Shown here in pieces: positions 33,561 to 42,992 of a stretch of DNA of 64,000 nt (within the stretch, counting starts at the first letter, position 1; each line of letters opens with the position of its first letter). Source of the DNA: Lachnospiraceae bacterium (lineage in GTDB: Bacteria; Bacillota; Clostridia; Lachnospirales; Lachnospiraceae); NCBI GenBank assembly GCA_019423745.1, contig JAHZAV010000007.1, positions 1 through 64,000 on the forward strand, written 5' to 3'. The notes beneath the pieces were generated by a model. The model ran no database searches. It saw only the letters and a program-made list of their open reading frames with translations, and was not told the origin of the DNA. Both the position numbers and the translations under genes were made by a program.

Positions 33561-34879
33561 TACCCCTCCAATACCTGTTTAAGCGACAGATCGACCGTGT
33601 ATCCGCTGCCTACCAGACTGTGTTTTGCCTGTGTGACTTTGTATTTTTTGTCAAAAATCTGAAATCCTTTCAGTTTCACTGTCACTCCCGCCACGAGCGA
33701 TACATCCCCGACCAGCTTAAAACTTGCCGTGTATTCCTGCGTGTTTTTTTCCCGCAGTCTCTTTTTTGCAAGTTCTTTCGCTTCTTCCGTACTTGTCACT
33801 TTTTCATTTACTTCAAGCGTCTGTCCTGTCCCCGTGTTGCTGTCCGGCGTGTATGTATATTCTATTGTTTCCTTTGTGTCCGGGTCTGTGTATGACACAT
33901 GACAGCTTGTATAAGCCGTATCTGTCAGGCTTGTCCCCAGCTTGTAGGAAATAATATCGCTGCTGCCGTATTCAATCGTTCTTATCGCCGGTTTGTCGTC
34001 ATATTCGGCAGCGTCGTATATGACGATCATCATTGCAGTTACTTTCAGCGCCATTCCTGCCGCCTTGCACAGCTTTTGCAGGAATTTAATGTCTGATTGC
34101 TGTACCTGTTCTTTCCTTCTGTACGTCGGGTTGTTTGTTCCCTCGTACATTAGTTCAAGCCCCGCCTCTTTTGCGATCTGCTGACCGATCGCTTTCAGGT
34201 TGATCTTTTCCCACGCTCTCGACTTCTTTTCTATCCTCAGTGCGGACGTGTAAGGAATCGACGTGCTTTTGACAGATACTTTCGTCGGCGGCCCAGAAGC
34301 GTCTATGCTGTCTATTTCAAACGTCCCGCAGTCAAGCGTCACGTCTTTGCCCGTGTCGTTCCAGTTTTTCTGCACCAATACGGCTGACACAAGTTTCGGG
34401 TTCCTTACCCGTTCCGTCACTTCTACTGTTTCCGTGACGTTTTCTGTGACTGTTTCCGTCTTTTTCCCTATCGTTATTCTAAAAACCTGCCCCGGATAAA
34501 TCAGATTCGGGTTCGGTATATTGTTTTCCTGCGCTATCTGCGGATATTTTGTTCCTGATCCCAGATATCTTGTTGCGATCGCCCATAAGGTATCGCCCCT
34601 TTTTACAACGTAATTGACCACGTTTTCTGTTGATATGGTCTTCTTTACCTGTTTCGTAACCTGTTTTGTCGTCTTTACGAATGTCGGTTTTATTACAAGC
34701 CAGTCCCCCAGCAGGTTTCTTTCCCTGTCGTCGTATGACAGCTGGAAATCATCTGTGCTGTCTTCTTCTTCATCTGTGTAGCTTGCACTTACTAAATGCA
34801 AATTCAGGTCTTCCGGCACGTCAACATTTTTAAATGTCAGTCTTAACTCCACACGCCTTGCAAGATTCTTGTCGCTCAT
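33557..34879 (-). CDS. late control protein D-like baseplate hub with inserted LysM
   Basis: Hub protein (440 residues) between tail tube and spike. The N-terminal beta domain (LTFKNVDVPEDLNLHLVSASYTDEEEDS) is followed by a LysM module at about 100-145 (YVVKRGDTLWAIATRYLGSGTKYPQI .. IYPGQVFRI), then the gpD core (LKAIGQQIAKEAGLELMYEG, DIKFLQKLCKAAGMALKV). The LysM insertion is common in Firmicutes contractile tails. Start at ATG 34879 (ATGA overlap with gpX), 7 codons inside the maximal frame. Confidence 0.9.
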   Translation of the reverse strand: MSDKNLARRVELRLTFKNVDVPEDLNLHLVSASYTDEEEDSTDDFQLSYDDRERNLLGDWLVIKPTFVKTTKQVTKQVKKTISTENVVNYVVKRGDTLWAIATRYLGSGTKYPQIAQENNIPNPNLIYPGQVFRITIGKKTETVTENVTETVEVTERVRNPKLVSAVLVQKNWNDTGKDVTLDCGTFEIDSIDASGPPTKVSVKSTSIPYTSALRIEKKSRAWEKINLKAIGQQIAKEAGLELMYEGTNNPTYRRKEQVQQSDIKFLQKLCKAAGMALKVTAMMIVIYDAAEYDDKPAIRTIEYGSSDIISYKLGTSLTDTAYTSCHVSYTDPDTKETIEYTYTPDSNTGTGQTLEVNEKVTSTEEAKELAKKRLREKNTQEYTASFKLVGDVSLVAGVTVKLKGFQIFDKKYKVTQAKHSLVGSGYTVDLSLKQVLEGY

Positions 34880-35091
34880 ATCAGCAGCCCTCTTTTCCAC
34901 GGCGGAAGTTCCATGTTTTCTTCTTCTTCCAGTTCCGGGATAGTAATTTCTATCCCGGAAGGAAGAATGAAGAGGGCGGCATATTCGATATTCGCTTCTA
35001 TCAGTTTGTCGGTGTAAAGGACTGAACCCATTTGTTCATATGCGATCTTGTCCCACATATCCCCCGATACTGTTTTATATGTTTTACTCAT
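34876..35091 (-). CDS. tail protein X-like
   Basis: A 71-residue LysM-like protein (TYKTVSGDMWDKIAYEQMGS .. IEANIEYAALFILPSGIEITIPEL), matching P2 gpX, which helps build the hub. The start overlaps the tape measure stop codon. AAAGGCGG is upstream. Confidence 0.87.
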   Translation of the reverse strand: MSKTYKTVSGDMWDKIAYEQMGSVLYTDKLIEANIEYAALFILPSGIEITIPELEEEENMELPPWKRGLLI

Positions 35092-38000
35092 ACCGCGACC
35101 GCCTTTCATCGTCGTCTTTCTTGTCCAGAAGGTCTTCTACCTCCTGTAACAATTTTCTATTGTTTGCCTCCAACTTTTCTTCCAGATCGTCCGGCTGATC
35201 TCCGTTCACAACAATCGTTGGATTATTGTTAATGATGATCTGTGTTGTTCCTCCACCCTGTCCGCCTGTACCTATTACCTCCGGCGGCCCTTCTTTCTTC
35301 GGCGGCTTCACTGTGCTGTTATATGTGTTCAGCACTTCCGGTCCGTTCTGGTTTGTTTCATTTGTGGTAATATTTGTGATATTCGCCGCCTTTGCTGCTT
35401 CTGCTGCTGTTTCAGCTGCTTTCTGCCTGCGGAAAATATCTCTTGTCTGCTGCGCCGTATATACCACTCTTCCCGGCGCGTTTGTGATCAACTCCGGTCC
35501 CTTTTCTCCTGCAATGAACGTGTCCGGCGTATTTTTCGTTCCCTTTGCAAATGTCGGAAGTGTCGGTATATTTATTCCTTTTCCGCCGACTACAGGAACC
35601 CAGTCAGGTATCTTGATACTGTTCAGCGCTGAAATCGCGCCATTCACTACCCCGATGATCCCGTTAATTACTCCTTTCGCTATGGAAACCAGCCCGTCCC
35701 AAGCGCCCTGGAAAATATTTTTTATTCCGTTCCAGGCAGCCGACCAATTCCCAGAGAAAACGCCCTGTATAAACTGGATCAATCCCGAGAATATCTGTGT
35801 GATAGACTGCACCAGTGAACCGATCGTTGAGAATACGGTTTGGAAAATCGAAAGTACGTGCGGCAATACTGCCTGTACCGTCGATAAAATCTGCTGCAAA
35901 ATCGGCTGAATTATGCTCCATATGGTCTGAAATACAGTTTGTACAATCGGTAAGACGGCCTGCAAAACCGTAGTGATTATAGAACCGACCTGCTGTATCC
36001 CCTGTGCTATGAATGGTAGAACAGTAGAGACTATGAAGTTGAATATCTGGCTAATGATCGGCAGTACATACGTTTGCAGGAACGTGATTACCTGACTTAT
36101 GATCGGCATGATCCCCGCTATAAAATTTCCGATAATCGGGATAATTCCGCCGATAAAATCCGCTATTGACTGGAAAATTTGCATGACTACCGGCGCTGCC
36201 GCCTGCAATCCGCTTATGATCCCCGGAATAATCGTCGTTACAAGCAAGTTCAATACCTGCTCGACTACCGGCACGATATTAGCCGTTACAAAGTTTACAA
36301 ATTCGCCCGCTGCGCTTACAACTTTCTGGAACACGCCAGCGAACGTGTCAAAGACTGCTACCCCTCTTTCTCCGAAAATTTCATTGATCTTGTCTCTTGC
36401 TGCTCCCAGATTTCCATCGGAAAATACGTTCTTTATCGTCTCTCCGACATTCGTAACAACCTGTACGATCTTGTCAAAAATCGCCAGTCCTGTTTCTCCG
36501 AAAATATTTCCTATCGCATTTCTGACCTGATCAAAATTCTGCCTAAGAAGCTGTACCGCCGTAATGACTGCGGTTATTACTCCTACGACCGGAAGGAACT
36601 TTCCGGCGATCCCTCCCAGCGGCCCCAGCAGGGTTGTTCCCAGTTTCCCTAGCGGTCCCAGTGCTGTTGTCAGCAGTTTTCCGATCGGCGCAAAGAGCGT
36701 CCCGATCTTGCTGAACCCAGAAGCGATAATCGTACCAATCGTTCCGAGCGGCGATCTCGCTATTACTCCCGCCAGACTTGAAAGCAGCCCCGAAAGTCTG
36801 CCCCCTACACTTGTAAACGGAGACAAAAATAATGAGACAAGTTTTGAACCTGCCCCCGTGACCGTTCCCGCCAGTTTCCCGGCAAGGCTGCTGAAACCTG
36901 TTGATAGTGTTCCCGCTACCGAACTTACGAAACCTGTAACCTTTGATACGATCACATTTCCCGACAGCGCGTTTCCGACTGCTGCGACAACGCCTTTCAT
37001 AGCGCCGCCAACATTCTTGAAGTAAGTCAGTATTCCGCTACCGACCGACCGCAGTTTCGTTCCGAGTCCTACGCTTGTGGCCGCCGCTGCCGCTGATTTT
37101 CCCTGAAACAGCGTAAGTATAGACTGTACTGTTTTTACTCCGCTTTGTATTTCAAGGAATCCCAGTTTTCCGACAAGCCCCGCTGTCTTTAACAGCATTA
37201 AAGCCGCTACTACTTTTGTTACCGTCTTTACAAGTTCCGGGTTCTCTCGCGCGAAATCCGCTATCTTCGTGATAATCTCTGTCAGCTTTTCTGCCGCTTC
37301 TCCTACGACCGGAAGGAATACATCTCCCAGAGTGATCACAAGGTTCTGTATTGCGTTTTTCGCAAGCTGTACTTTATTTTCTGTCGTGTCCGCCCTTGCT
37401 GCATATTCTCCCTGCATACTTCCGGCGTACAATGACGCGTCCCCGACCTTTCGGAACTGTTCTTCCAGATACGGAAGATTTGTAAGAAGCGGTGCTATTG
37501 CCGCTACTGCTTCTTCTCCGAAATAGTTTTTCAGCGCCGCTGCCTGTTCTGCCTCTGGCAGACGCTGTACCGCTTTCAGGAAATCAAGTATTGCTCCCTG
37601 CGCGTCCGTCTGCATACGCTGTGCAAGTTCCGTGGCGGATATTCCCAGGCTGTCCAGTACCGCTTTTTGTCGCTCCGTCACAGCGGAACCCGCTGTCATT
37701 GTCGTCATTACCTTTTTAATTCCGGTTGCAGCGACATCTTCATTTACTCCTACAGCTACAAGACTTGCTCCCAGCGCTGCTATTTCCCCGGAACATAGGC
37801 CGGCGACTTCTCCAAGCGGTCCTATCTTCGTCACGATTGCTGATATTTCCGACGCTCCCGCAGCAGACGTGTTTCCCAGATAGTTGATCTGATCTGCAAG
37901 GGTAATGACTTCATCCTGCGACATCTTAAAGGACGTTCGCCATTTTGCCATCCATTCCCCGGCCTGCTCCGCTGATATATCAAAGGCGATCCCCATTTTT

Positions 38001-38902
38001 GCCGCGTCTTCGGTAAACTTCACAAGTTCCGCGTTCGTTGCCGCGACGTTACTTTGTCCGGCAGCGGCCATGATCTGCGAAATCTCCTGCGCGGTCATTG
38101 GTATTTTGGTACTCAGGTCAAGAATTTCGTTCTTTAACTCTGTATACTCTTTTGTGATCGCCCCTGTATCGTCTTTCAGCCAGTCAACAACTTTCGCGAC
38201 CTCCGCCATGTTGCTTTCAAAACTCATAGCGGCCTTTACCGGTCCTGCGTAGATCGCCGCTCCCATTGCGGCTATCGTTCCTACGGTCCCCGTAAGTTGT
38301 GACTTCGTGTTCGATATGCTTTCTCTGATTTTATTTTGTTCAGTGTTCAGCCTTGCTAGTTGTTCCTGTGAGCTTTTCAGCTGGTCATAGGATTTCTTTA
38401 ATCTGTCGTTCGATTCTCCCAGATTGTCTGTGTCAATCCCTGACTGCCTCAGTTCTGCCCCCAGGCTTTCCAGCTTTGCTTCTTGATCTGATATTCTGGC
38501 AGTGGTCTGTCGTATCTGGCTTTCATTCTTTTTCAGCTTTTCGGTGGTATTATCAACTTCGTTTTCTTCTCTGATCAGCTGCGCCGTCAACTCCCCAGAA
38601 GCGTCCCCGGTTTCTTCTATCTTCTTTCTCAGCTGTTCGGCGTTGTTCTGGTGTTTCTGGATTTTCTGCGACAGTTCTTCATGTGTTGTTTGCAGTCTTT
38701 CTAGTTTCTGTCTCTGCTGATCAATCGCATTTGAAGTCTTTGTGTAACCATCCACTTTAGACTGTAAGGAATTTACGTTTTTTACACTTTCTTGAAGCTG
38801 TTTCTGTGTCTCTATTGCCTTTTTGAACGTGCTGTTAAAATTCGGCCCGAGTGACGCTTTCAGCTGAAAAAGTAACTCAAATTCCTTTCGCGACCCTGCC
38901 AA
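35084..38902 (-). CDS. tail tape measure protein
   Basis: Sets the length of the tail (1,272 residues). The N-terminal about 200 residues are coiled coil (Gln/Lys/Glu heptads), followed by a PhageMin_Tail-type region (AEVAKVVDW .. LSTKIPMTAQEISQIMAAAGQSNV .. AATGIKKVMTTM), then hydrophobic segments rich in Gly/Ala/Ile (about 540-980) that may line the channel, and a C-terminal region with TFAKGTKNTPDTFIAGEKGPEL. The start is TTG after GGGAGGTGGG. Uninterrupted and the longest gene here. Confidence 0.95.
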   Translation of the reverse strand: MAGSRKEFELLFQLKASLGPNFNSTFKKAIETQKQLQESVKNVNSLQSKVDGYTKTSNAIDQQRQKLERLQTTHEELSQKIQKHQNNAEQLRKKIEETGDASGELTAQLIREENEVDNTTEKLKKNESQIRQTTARISDQEAKLESLGAELRQSGIDTDNLGESNDRLKKSYDQLKSSQEQLARLNTEQNKIRESISNTKSQLTGTVGTIAAMGAAIYAGPVKAAMSFESNMAEVAKVVDWLKDDTGAITKEYTELKNEILDLSTKIPMTAQEISQIMAAAGQSNVAATNAELVKFTEDAAKMGIAFDISAEQAGEWMAKWRTSFKMSQDEVITLADQINYLGNTSAAGASEISAIVTKIGPLGEVAGLCSGEIAALGASLVAVGVNEDVAATGIKKVMTTMTAGSAVTERQKAVLDSLGISATELAQRMQTDAQGAILDFLKAVQRLPEAEQAAALKNYFGEEAVAAIAPLLTNLPYLEEQFRKVGDASLYAGSMQGEYAARADTTENKVQLAKNAIQNLVITLGDVFLPVVGEAAEKLTEIITKIADFARENPELVKTVTKVVAALMLLKTAGLVGKLGFLEIQSGVKTVQSILTLFQGKSAAAAATSVGLGTKLRSVGSGILTYFKNVGGAMKGVVAAVGNALSGNVIVSKVTGFVSSVAGTLSTGFSSLAGKLAGTVTGAGSKLVSLFLSPFTSVGGRLSGLLSSLAGVIARSPLGTIGTIIASGFSKIGTLFAPIGKLLTTALGPLGKLGTTLLGPLGGIAGKFLPVVGVITAVITAVQLLRQNFDQVRNAIGNIFGETGLAIFDKIVQVVTNVGETIKNVFSDGNLGAARDKINEIFGERGVAVFDTFAGVFQKVVSAAGEFVNFVTANIVPVVEQVLNLLVTTIIPGIISGLQAAAPVVMQIFQSIADFIGGIIPIIGNFIAGIMPIISQVITFLQTYVLPIISQIFNFIVSTVLPFIAQGIQQVGSIITTVLQAVLPIVQTVFQTIWSIIQPILQQILSTVQAVLPHVLSIFQTVFSTIGSLVQSITQIFSGLIQFIQGVFSGNWSAAWNGIKNIFQGAWDGLVSIAKGVINGIIGVVNGAISALNSIKIPDWVPVVGGKGINIPTLPTFAKGTKNTPDTFIAGEKGPELITNAPGRVVYTAQQTRDIFRRQKAAETAAEAAKAANITNITTNETNQNGPEVLNTYNSTVKPPKKEGPPEVIGTGGQGGGTTQIIINNNPTIVVNGDQPDDLEEKLEANNRKLLQEVEDLLDKKDDDERRSRYE

Positions 38903-38916
38903 GTTCTCCCACCTCC

Positions 38917-39120
38917 CTATTTTTTCTTAACCAGCTTCTTTCTTTCCTCTTCATCCTCTTTTTCAACCTCATTCGCCGCGTTTATCCAGCGAAAGAAGCT
39001 GCGAATCGGAAGTTGCAGCCAGTATGGAACAGGTGTATGTGAAGCCCTTGCCATTCTGTAAGCCTGTTTTCTTATGTATTGCGCGGGATTTATTTTTAAT
39101 AGCCCGCAGCCATTAAAAAA
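38917..39120 (-). CDS. -1 frameshift extension of the tail assembly chaperone
   Basis: The heptamer T TTT TTA (39114-39120, in the correct phase: GAT TTT TTA) lies near the end of the upstream chaperone frame. Slipping back one base opens a 65-residue extension (NGCGLLKINPAQYIRKQAYR, then MARASHTPVPYWLQLPI) to a stop at 38917-38919, just before the tape measure. This matches the gpG/gpGT and P2 E/E+E' arrangement. The extension lacks its own good start except an internal ATG without a strong ribosome site. Confidence 0.82.
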   Translation of the reverse strand, partial: FFNGCGLLKINPAQYIRKQAYRMARASHTPVPYWLQLPIRSFFRWINAANEVEKEDEEERKKLVKKK

Positions 39121-39533
39121 TCCCTTGCCTTATTCTTGATCTTCATGTAGTCTCTCAGCGGCAGTCTTCTAATTTCATCGGCCGCCACTCCTGCTGCTCT
39201 GGCAGCCATCATACACTGGAAAGTAGAAGAAATTTCCGGTGTAAGAACGTACTTGTTCTGGTCCTGTAATTCCGCCTCGATCTTCTCCATGTCTTCCCCT
39301 GTCAGTTTTTCAAAATAGAATGTCAGGGATTTATACTGTTTCCCTTCAATCTCTACTGGTTTCTTGAAGTAGTGCGTATAATTCAGACTCTTTGTTTCTT
39401 CTTTCTTCTCTCCCATGTCGATTACTCCGCTTTCCTGCGCTTTTACGATTTCTTCCTGTGCTGCCGCCTGTACTACTTCCTGTTCTGTCTCCTGTACTAC
39501 TTCCTGTGCTGCTTTATTTGTGTTTTCCATCAT
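39096..39533 (-). CDS. tail assembly chaperone (0-frame product)
   Basis: A 145-residue protein: a Gln/Glu-Val repeat leader (EVVQETEQEVVQAAAQEEIV), then the conserved domain (YKSLTFYFEKLTGEDMEKIEAEL .. DEIRRLPLRDYMKIKNKARDFL) typical of XkdN/gpE-like chaperones. It ends at 39096, with the slippery site 8 codons earlier. It is expected to coat the tape measure protein during tail assembly, together with the longer frameshift form. Start after AGGAGG. Confidence 0.85.
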   Translation of the reverse strand: MMENTNKAAQEVVQETEQEVVQAAAQEEIVKAQESGVIDMGEKKEETKSLNYTHYFKKPVEIEGKQYKSLTFYFEKLTGEDMEKIEAELQDQNKYVLTPEISSTFQCMMAARAAGVAADEIRRLPLRDYMKIKNKARDFLMAAGY

Positions 39534-39562
39534 CTTTCCTCCTGATCTGATATGATTTTCTT

Positions 39563-39589
39563 AAAAAGCCAGCGGAGTTTCCCGCTGGC
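39563..39589 (-). terminator. intrinsic terminator after the tail tube gene
   Basis: GCCAGCGG (39568-39575) pairs with CCGCTGGC (39582-39589), 6-base loop, followed on the minus strand by TTTTT. Probably a partial terminator that lowers expression of chaperone and tape measure relative to tube and sheath. Confidence 0.8.
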
Positions 39590-39603
39590 CTGCTACCTTT
39601 TTT

Positions 39604-40122
39604 CTATTTTCCCAGTGCTTTTCTTACGTCGGCCAAGTAGTCTTTACCGTTTACATAGAAGATGTAATTCAACTGGTCAATTTCCAGCGTTTTCTTTCCG
39701 TCTATGTAGATCGCGTAATAGGTTACGGCATATTCTCCGTTCGCGTCGGACGCGGACGCTGCCGCAAGTTTTCCCGGTGCAAGTTTCTTCGGTCTTACTT
39801 TCAGGATGTGTTTGACCGATCTTATTTCTGTCTGACCTGTCCTTGTGTTCTGTTCCTGCTGCGCTGCCCTTAAATCCAGCTTGTGTACTCTGGGTTCTGC
39901 AAGTTTGATCGTATTTGCAGTGACCGTCCTGAAATTCAACGTCAGTGTCATAGCCTCAATGTGTCCCATGATCACTGCTTCGACGTTTCCGGCAATACCT
40001 GCCCCGCTGATTTCTTCCGCAAGGTTCGTGATCTCCGGCAGCGTTACTTCCGACGTACCCAGATACTCTGTCGCGTCCTCGTATACGGCATAATTTGTAA
40101 TGATTTCGTCAATCTTCGGCAT
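39604..40122 (-). CDS. major tail tube protein
   Basis: A 172-residue FII-like tube subunit of contractile tails: YAVYEDATEYLGTSEVTLPEITNL near the N-terminus, MTLTLNFRTV, and IRSVKHILKVRPKKLAPGKLAAASASDANGEYAV-type sequence in the second half. Follows the sheath gene, as in P2, and is followed by a terminator. Confidence 0.92.
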   Translation of the reverse strand: MPKIDEIITNYAVYEDATEYLGTSEVTLPEITNLAEEISGAGIAGNVEAVIMGHIEAMTLTLNFRTVTANTIKLAEPRVHKLDLRAAQQEQNTRTGQTEIRSVKHILKVRPKKLAPGKLAAASASDANGEYAVTYYAIYIDGKKTLEIDQLNYIFYVNGKDYLADVRKALGK

Positions 40123-40136
40123 TTCCTATCCCTCCT

Positions 40137-41561
40137 TTATTCTGCCAGTAAGTTTTGCAGGTAAGATACATCATATTCAAGCACGTACTCCATCTGTACG
40201 AGTGGGGAAGGTGGTGTCAGATAGATGTGAAATTTTGCTTTTCCTGCCATCAGCGCTGTCGTCGTGTTTTCATCCGATCTCAGTTCTACTCTTCCTCCTA
40301 TGATGATTTCTTCTGCCGTCAGGCTGTTCAGCCAGTCATTCAGTCCCTGTAATACCGTGTCGATCAGTCTTCTTGTCAGTTTCCGGTCCGTGTAGTTCCA
40401 GTAAGACAGTGTGACCGTTTTTGCTACCCACTTGAACATTCTTGAAATGCAATAGAAGTAGTCTACCGGATCAGTGTTTGCAGGATAGCAGGCAGTCCAG
40501 TTCCCCCAGCTTACAAAACCGTTATAGAAGTTCAGCGCCGTAATTACTCCGTTTTCATTCAGGTAATTTGCGCCCTGGATATCCAGCACAACTTCTGTCC
40601 CGTCTTCCAGCGCCATGCTGTCAGCCTGTAACGTCTTGTTTGACGCACTTTCGCAGGGCGTTCCGCCTCCCAGTGCTTCTGTGTTGTCCGTCTGTGCAAT
40701 CAGTCCGGCAAGCTGTGTGGAGTAGTTGAACATCCTGTCTGCAAGTTTCAGCTTCGGGAAACATAACAGTTCGTTCGCTTTCATAATGTTCTTTGATTTT
40801 TTCCATGCCGGAACGTCAGTATAGTACGTGGCTCCGCTGCTGCCTGTATCAACGTCAATGATTGCGTCTCCCTCAAACAGCCCGTTGATATTCTCTGCCT
40901 TTGCCGACATTACAGCTGCAACCTCACTGTCTTTTGACCAATTCGGACAAATAATAAGGTCCGGCGCTTCTGTGTATTTTGCGAATACATCGTCAATGAG
41001 TTCCAGCCCTTTATTTTTGTGCGTGGAAACATCATATCCCCCGATCACGTCCGTTTTTGCTACTTTCGATATGTCGATTTCGTCAAATGTCACGGAAGTT
41101 TCCTCGGAAACGTCCTCTGTAAACTCGATCACGCAAGCGGTATCGTCGTAGAACACTTCGTAGTCTTCCCCTGCCGTTTTGCTTGCAATGTTCACGCTGC
41201 TTGCGATCGCTTCAAGCGGCAATCTGATCTGGTTATTTTCCGGTGTGTAGCTTTCTGTCGTCTCCTTTTTATGCTTCGCCGGATCAAGGACATTTACAAA
41301 AAATACCGGGTACTGCTTATAAAGCTGGAACATCGTATAAATTACCTCGCACAGTCCATACTTCGCCCAATCGTCGGAATATCCCAGCGCCGCCACCGCC
41401 TCTTCATATGAGTTCGCCATAATGACCTCGTTTGTCTTTCCTCCTACTGTCTGGATCGGCGCGGTTCCTACGGCGAACACAATCCCGCTGGCTGCCACAT
41501 TCGGCGTGGATACGCTTGTGGCCTGTTTTGATGTGCTTATTCCGTGTGTTACTGTTGCCAT
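40137..41561 (-). CDS. tail sheath protein
   Basis: A 474-residue contractile sheath subunit (P2 FI-like). Visible are HGISTSKQATSV near the start, VFAVGTAPI, PDLIICPNWSKDSEVAAVMSAKAE and the C-terminal domain ALNFYNGFVSWGNWTACYP .. WVAKTVTLSYWNYTDRKLTRRLIDTVL. It establishes that the phage is a myovirus-type. Start after AGGAGG. Confidence 0.95.
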   Translation of the reverse strand: MATVTHGISTSKQATSVSTPNVAASGIVFAVGTAPIQTVGGKTNEVIMANSYEEAVAALGYSDDWAKYGLCEVIYTMFQLYKQYPVFFVNVLDPAKHKKETTESYTPENNQIRLPLEAIASSVNIASKTAGEDYEVFYDDTACVIEFTEDVSEETSVTFDEIDISKVAKTDVIGGYDVSTHKNKGLELIDDVFAKYTEAPDLIICPNWSKDSEVAAVMSAKAENINGLFEGDAIIDVDTGSSGATYYTDVPAWKKSKNIMKANELLCFPKLKLADRMFNYSTQLAGLIAQTDNTEALGGGTPCESASNKTLQADSMALEDGTEVVLDIQGANYLNENGVITALNFYNGFVSWGNWTACYPANTDPVDYFYCISRMFKWVAKTVTLSYWNYTDRKLTRRLIDTVLQGLNDWLNSLTAEEIIIGGRVELRSDENTTTALMAGKAKFHIYLTPPSPLVQMEYVLEYDVSYLQNLLAE

Positions 41562-41565
41562 TTCC

Positions 41566-41946
41566 TTATACCTCCTTTGCTTCGTTCGCCGCGATACTTG
41601 CCGTAATATCCGCGTAATACTTGTTCAGGATATTTCCCGGCGTTTTTACCCGGTCTTTCTTTTCTGCTAACTGTTCAACCGGGAAGATCATCTTTCCTAC
41701 AAGCGGATATTCTGCGATCACGTCCGCCAGTGTTTCTCTGATCTCTTTTTCTGTCCCGATCATCACTCTGTTTCTTTTCAACTTTCCTTTCGGCAGCTGC
41801 GGACCGATATAAACGAACGTCTTTTTTTCTTCCGTCTCAGGCTTCGTATTTTCCTTATTCTCGGTCTTTTCTTCTTTTGCGGTATTCTCTTCTACCTTTG
41901 CTTTTTCTTCCGCTTCTGCGGCTTTCTGTGCGCTCTTTACAGCCAT
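41566..41946 (-). CDS. hypothetical neck/tail protein (126 aa)
   Basis: Charged, disordered N-terminal half (Ala/Glu/Lys repeats, about 1-45), then KTFVYIGPQLPKGKLKRNRVMIGTEKEIRETL, a small beta domain. Similar proteins precede the sheath gene in Firmicutes phages; function is not known. Overlaps the upstream gene and has GAGG upstream. Confidence 0.65.
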   Translation of the reverse strand: MAVKSAQKAAEAEEKAKVEENTAKEEKTENKENTKPETEEKKTFVYIGPQLPKGKLKRNRVMIGTEKEIRETLADVIAEYPLVGKMIFPVEQLAEKKDRVKTPGNILNKYYADITASIAANEAKEV

Positions 41947-42428
41947 ATTTCTTCTACCTCCCTTTTAATCGTTGGTATCGACCAGTTTGTGATCATCTCT
42001 CCCAGATAGTAGGGTTCTGTACTGTCCGGGTATACGATGTATTCCAGCGGCTTTTGTAGTACGAACTGTCCGCCGATTATTCCGGCCTTTTCAAGTTCTG
42101 ATCTGATCCGTAAAATGACATTCAGCACGTCATACGCTCCCTGCCCTGCGTCCTCTGAATACGTCGCTACCACTACCCTTACAGTACATATGCTCTCTTC
42201 CGGTTCCTTCTCTTTCTTGTCGTCTTTCCCGTTCAGAATCTGTAAGAGGATATACGGTATCTGCTGCACCTGGTCTTCTTTCTTCGGCAGCCGCATTTTA
42301 TAGACGTTTGCCGTCCTCTCTTTTTCTTCTTCCGGGTTTATGTTCCTGACTTTTACTTGCAGGCGTATGTCCTTTGTCGCTTCTTTTACAAATTCTTCCA
42401 GCCGGTCCAGTAAAATAATAGGTGTCAT
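41937..42428 (-). CDS. probable tail terminator / neck protein
   Basis: A 163-residue protein with IPYILLQILNG and ICTVRVVVATYSEDAGQGAYDVLNVILRIRSELEK, a pattern seen in small tail-completion proteins. Placed between the gpZ-like and sheath-side genes. Role inferred from order only. Start after CGGAGGG. Confidence 0.6.
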   Translation of the reverse strand: MTPIILLDRLEEFVKEATKDIRLQVKVRNINPEEEKERTANVYKMRLPKKEDQVQQIPYILLQILNGKDDKKEKEPEESICTVRVVVATYSEDAGQGAYDVLNVILRIRSELEKAGIIGGQFVLQKPLEYIVYPDSTEPYYLGEMITNWSIPTIKREVEEIWL

Positions 42429-42431
42429 TGT

Positions 42432-42992
42432 TTACCCTCCGTAACCGCTTAACAGTCTGTTGATCTCATGTTCAATGCGCTGATTTACTACTTCCTGTGC
42501 TTCGTCCTCCAACATTTCGATGATCCGTTCATTTCCCACCATTTGAGCGGCGGAAAGCCCCATTTTTTCTTCGATCGGGAATCTCTTTTCCGTTTCCCTC
42601 TCAAATACTCCAATATGTCCGCTCCTCATTTGTGCGATAAAAGCGTCCTCAAACTGTGTCCCTCCGCCTTTCATTACCGCCGCGTGTACCTTTTTTCGTA
42701 TTCCCGGCGCTGTAGGCGATACTTTGAACTTATAAAGCGGTATCTTGTAACCCCCGAAAGAAACAAAACCAACAAGGTTTCCCGTGCTGGCTTTGTTTAC
42801 TCGTATTCTTGACGCTTCGTTAAAAGCGCTGGTCTGTACCGTGTATACCTCTTTTACTTTTTTTACTGCTCCTGTCCTTACCTTCGACAGTCCCCGGTTG
42901 ATCGCATTTGACAACGCCCGCTCTGCCCCTTTTGGAACTCCTGCCAGAATCGCTTCAACGCGTTCTACCGTTTCCGCTGTAATTTCGATCAT
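42432..42992 (-). CDS. minor tail protein Z-like
   Basis: A 186-residue protein resembling lambda gpZ-family tail completion proteins: RALSNAINRGLSKVRTGAVKKVKEVYTVQ, a Gly/Phe beta stretch (NLVGFVSFGGYKIPLYKFKV) and FIAQMRSGHIGVFERETEKR. It joins tail to head. Overlaps the upstream gene by 4 bases. Confidence 0.78.
   Translation of the reverse strand: MIEITAETVERVEAILAGVPKGAERALSNAINRGLSKVRTGAVKKVKEVYTVQTSAFNEASRIRVNKASTGNLVGFVSFGGYKIPLYKFKVSPTAPGIRKKVHAAVMKGGGTQFEDAFIAQMRSGHIGVFERETEKRFPIEEKMGLSAAQMVGNERIIEMLEDEAQEVVNQRIEHEINRLLSGYGG

Noticed and set aside
37269..38252. Long rightward frames opposite the tape measure gene
   Set aside because: They result from GC-biased codon usage of the real gene on the other strand; low-complexity Pro/Ser/Ala products.
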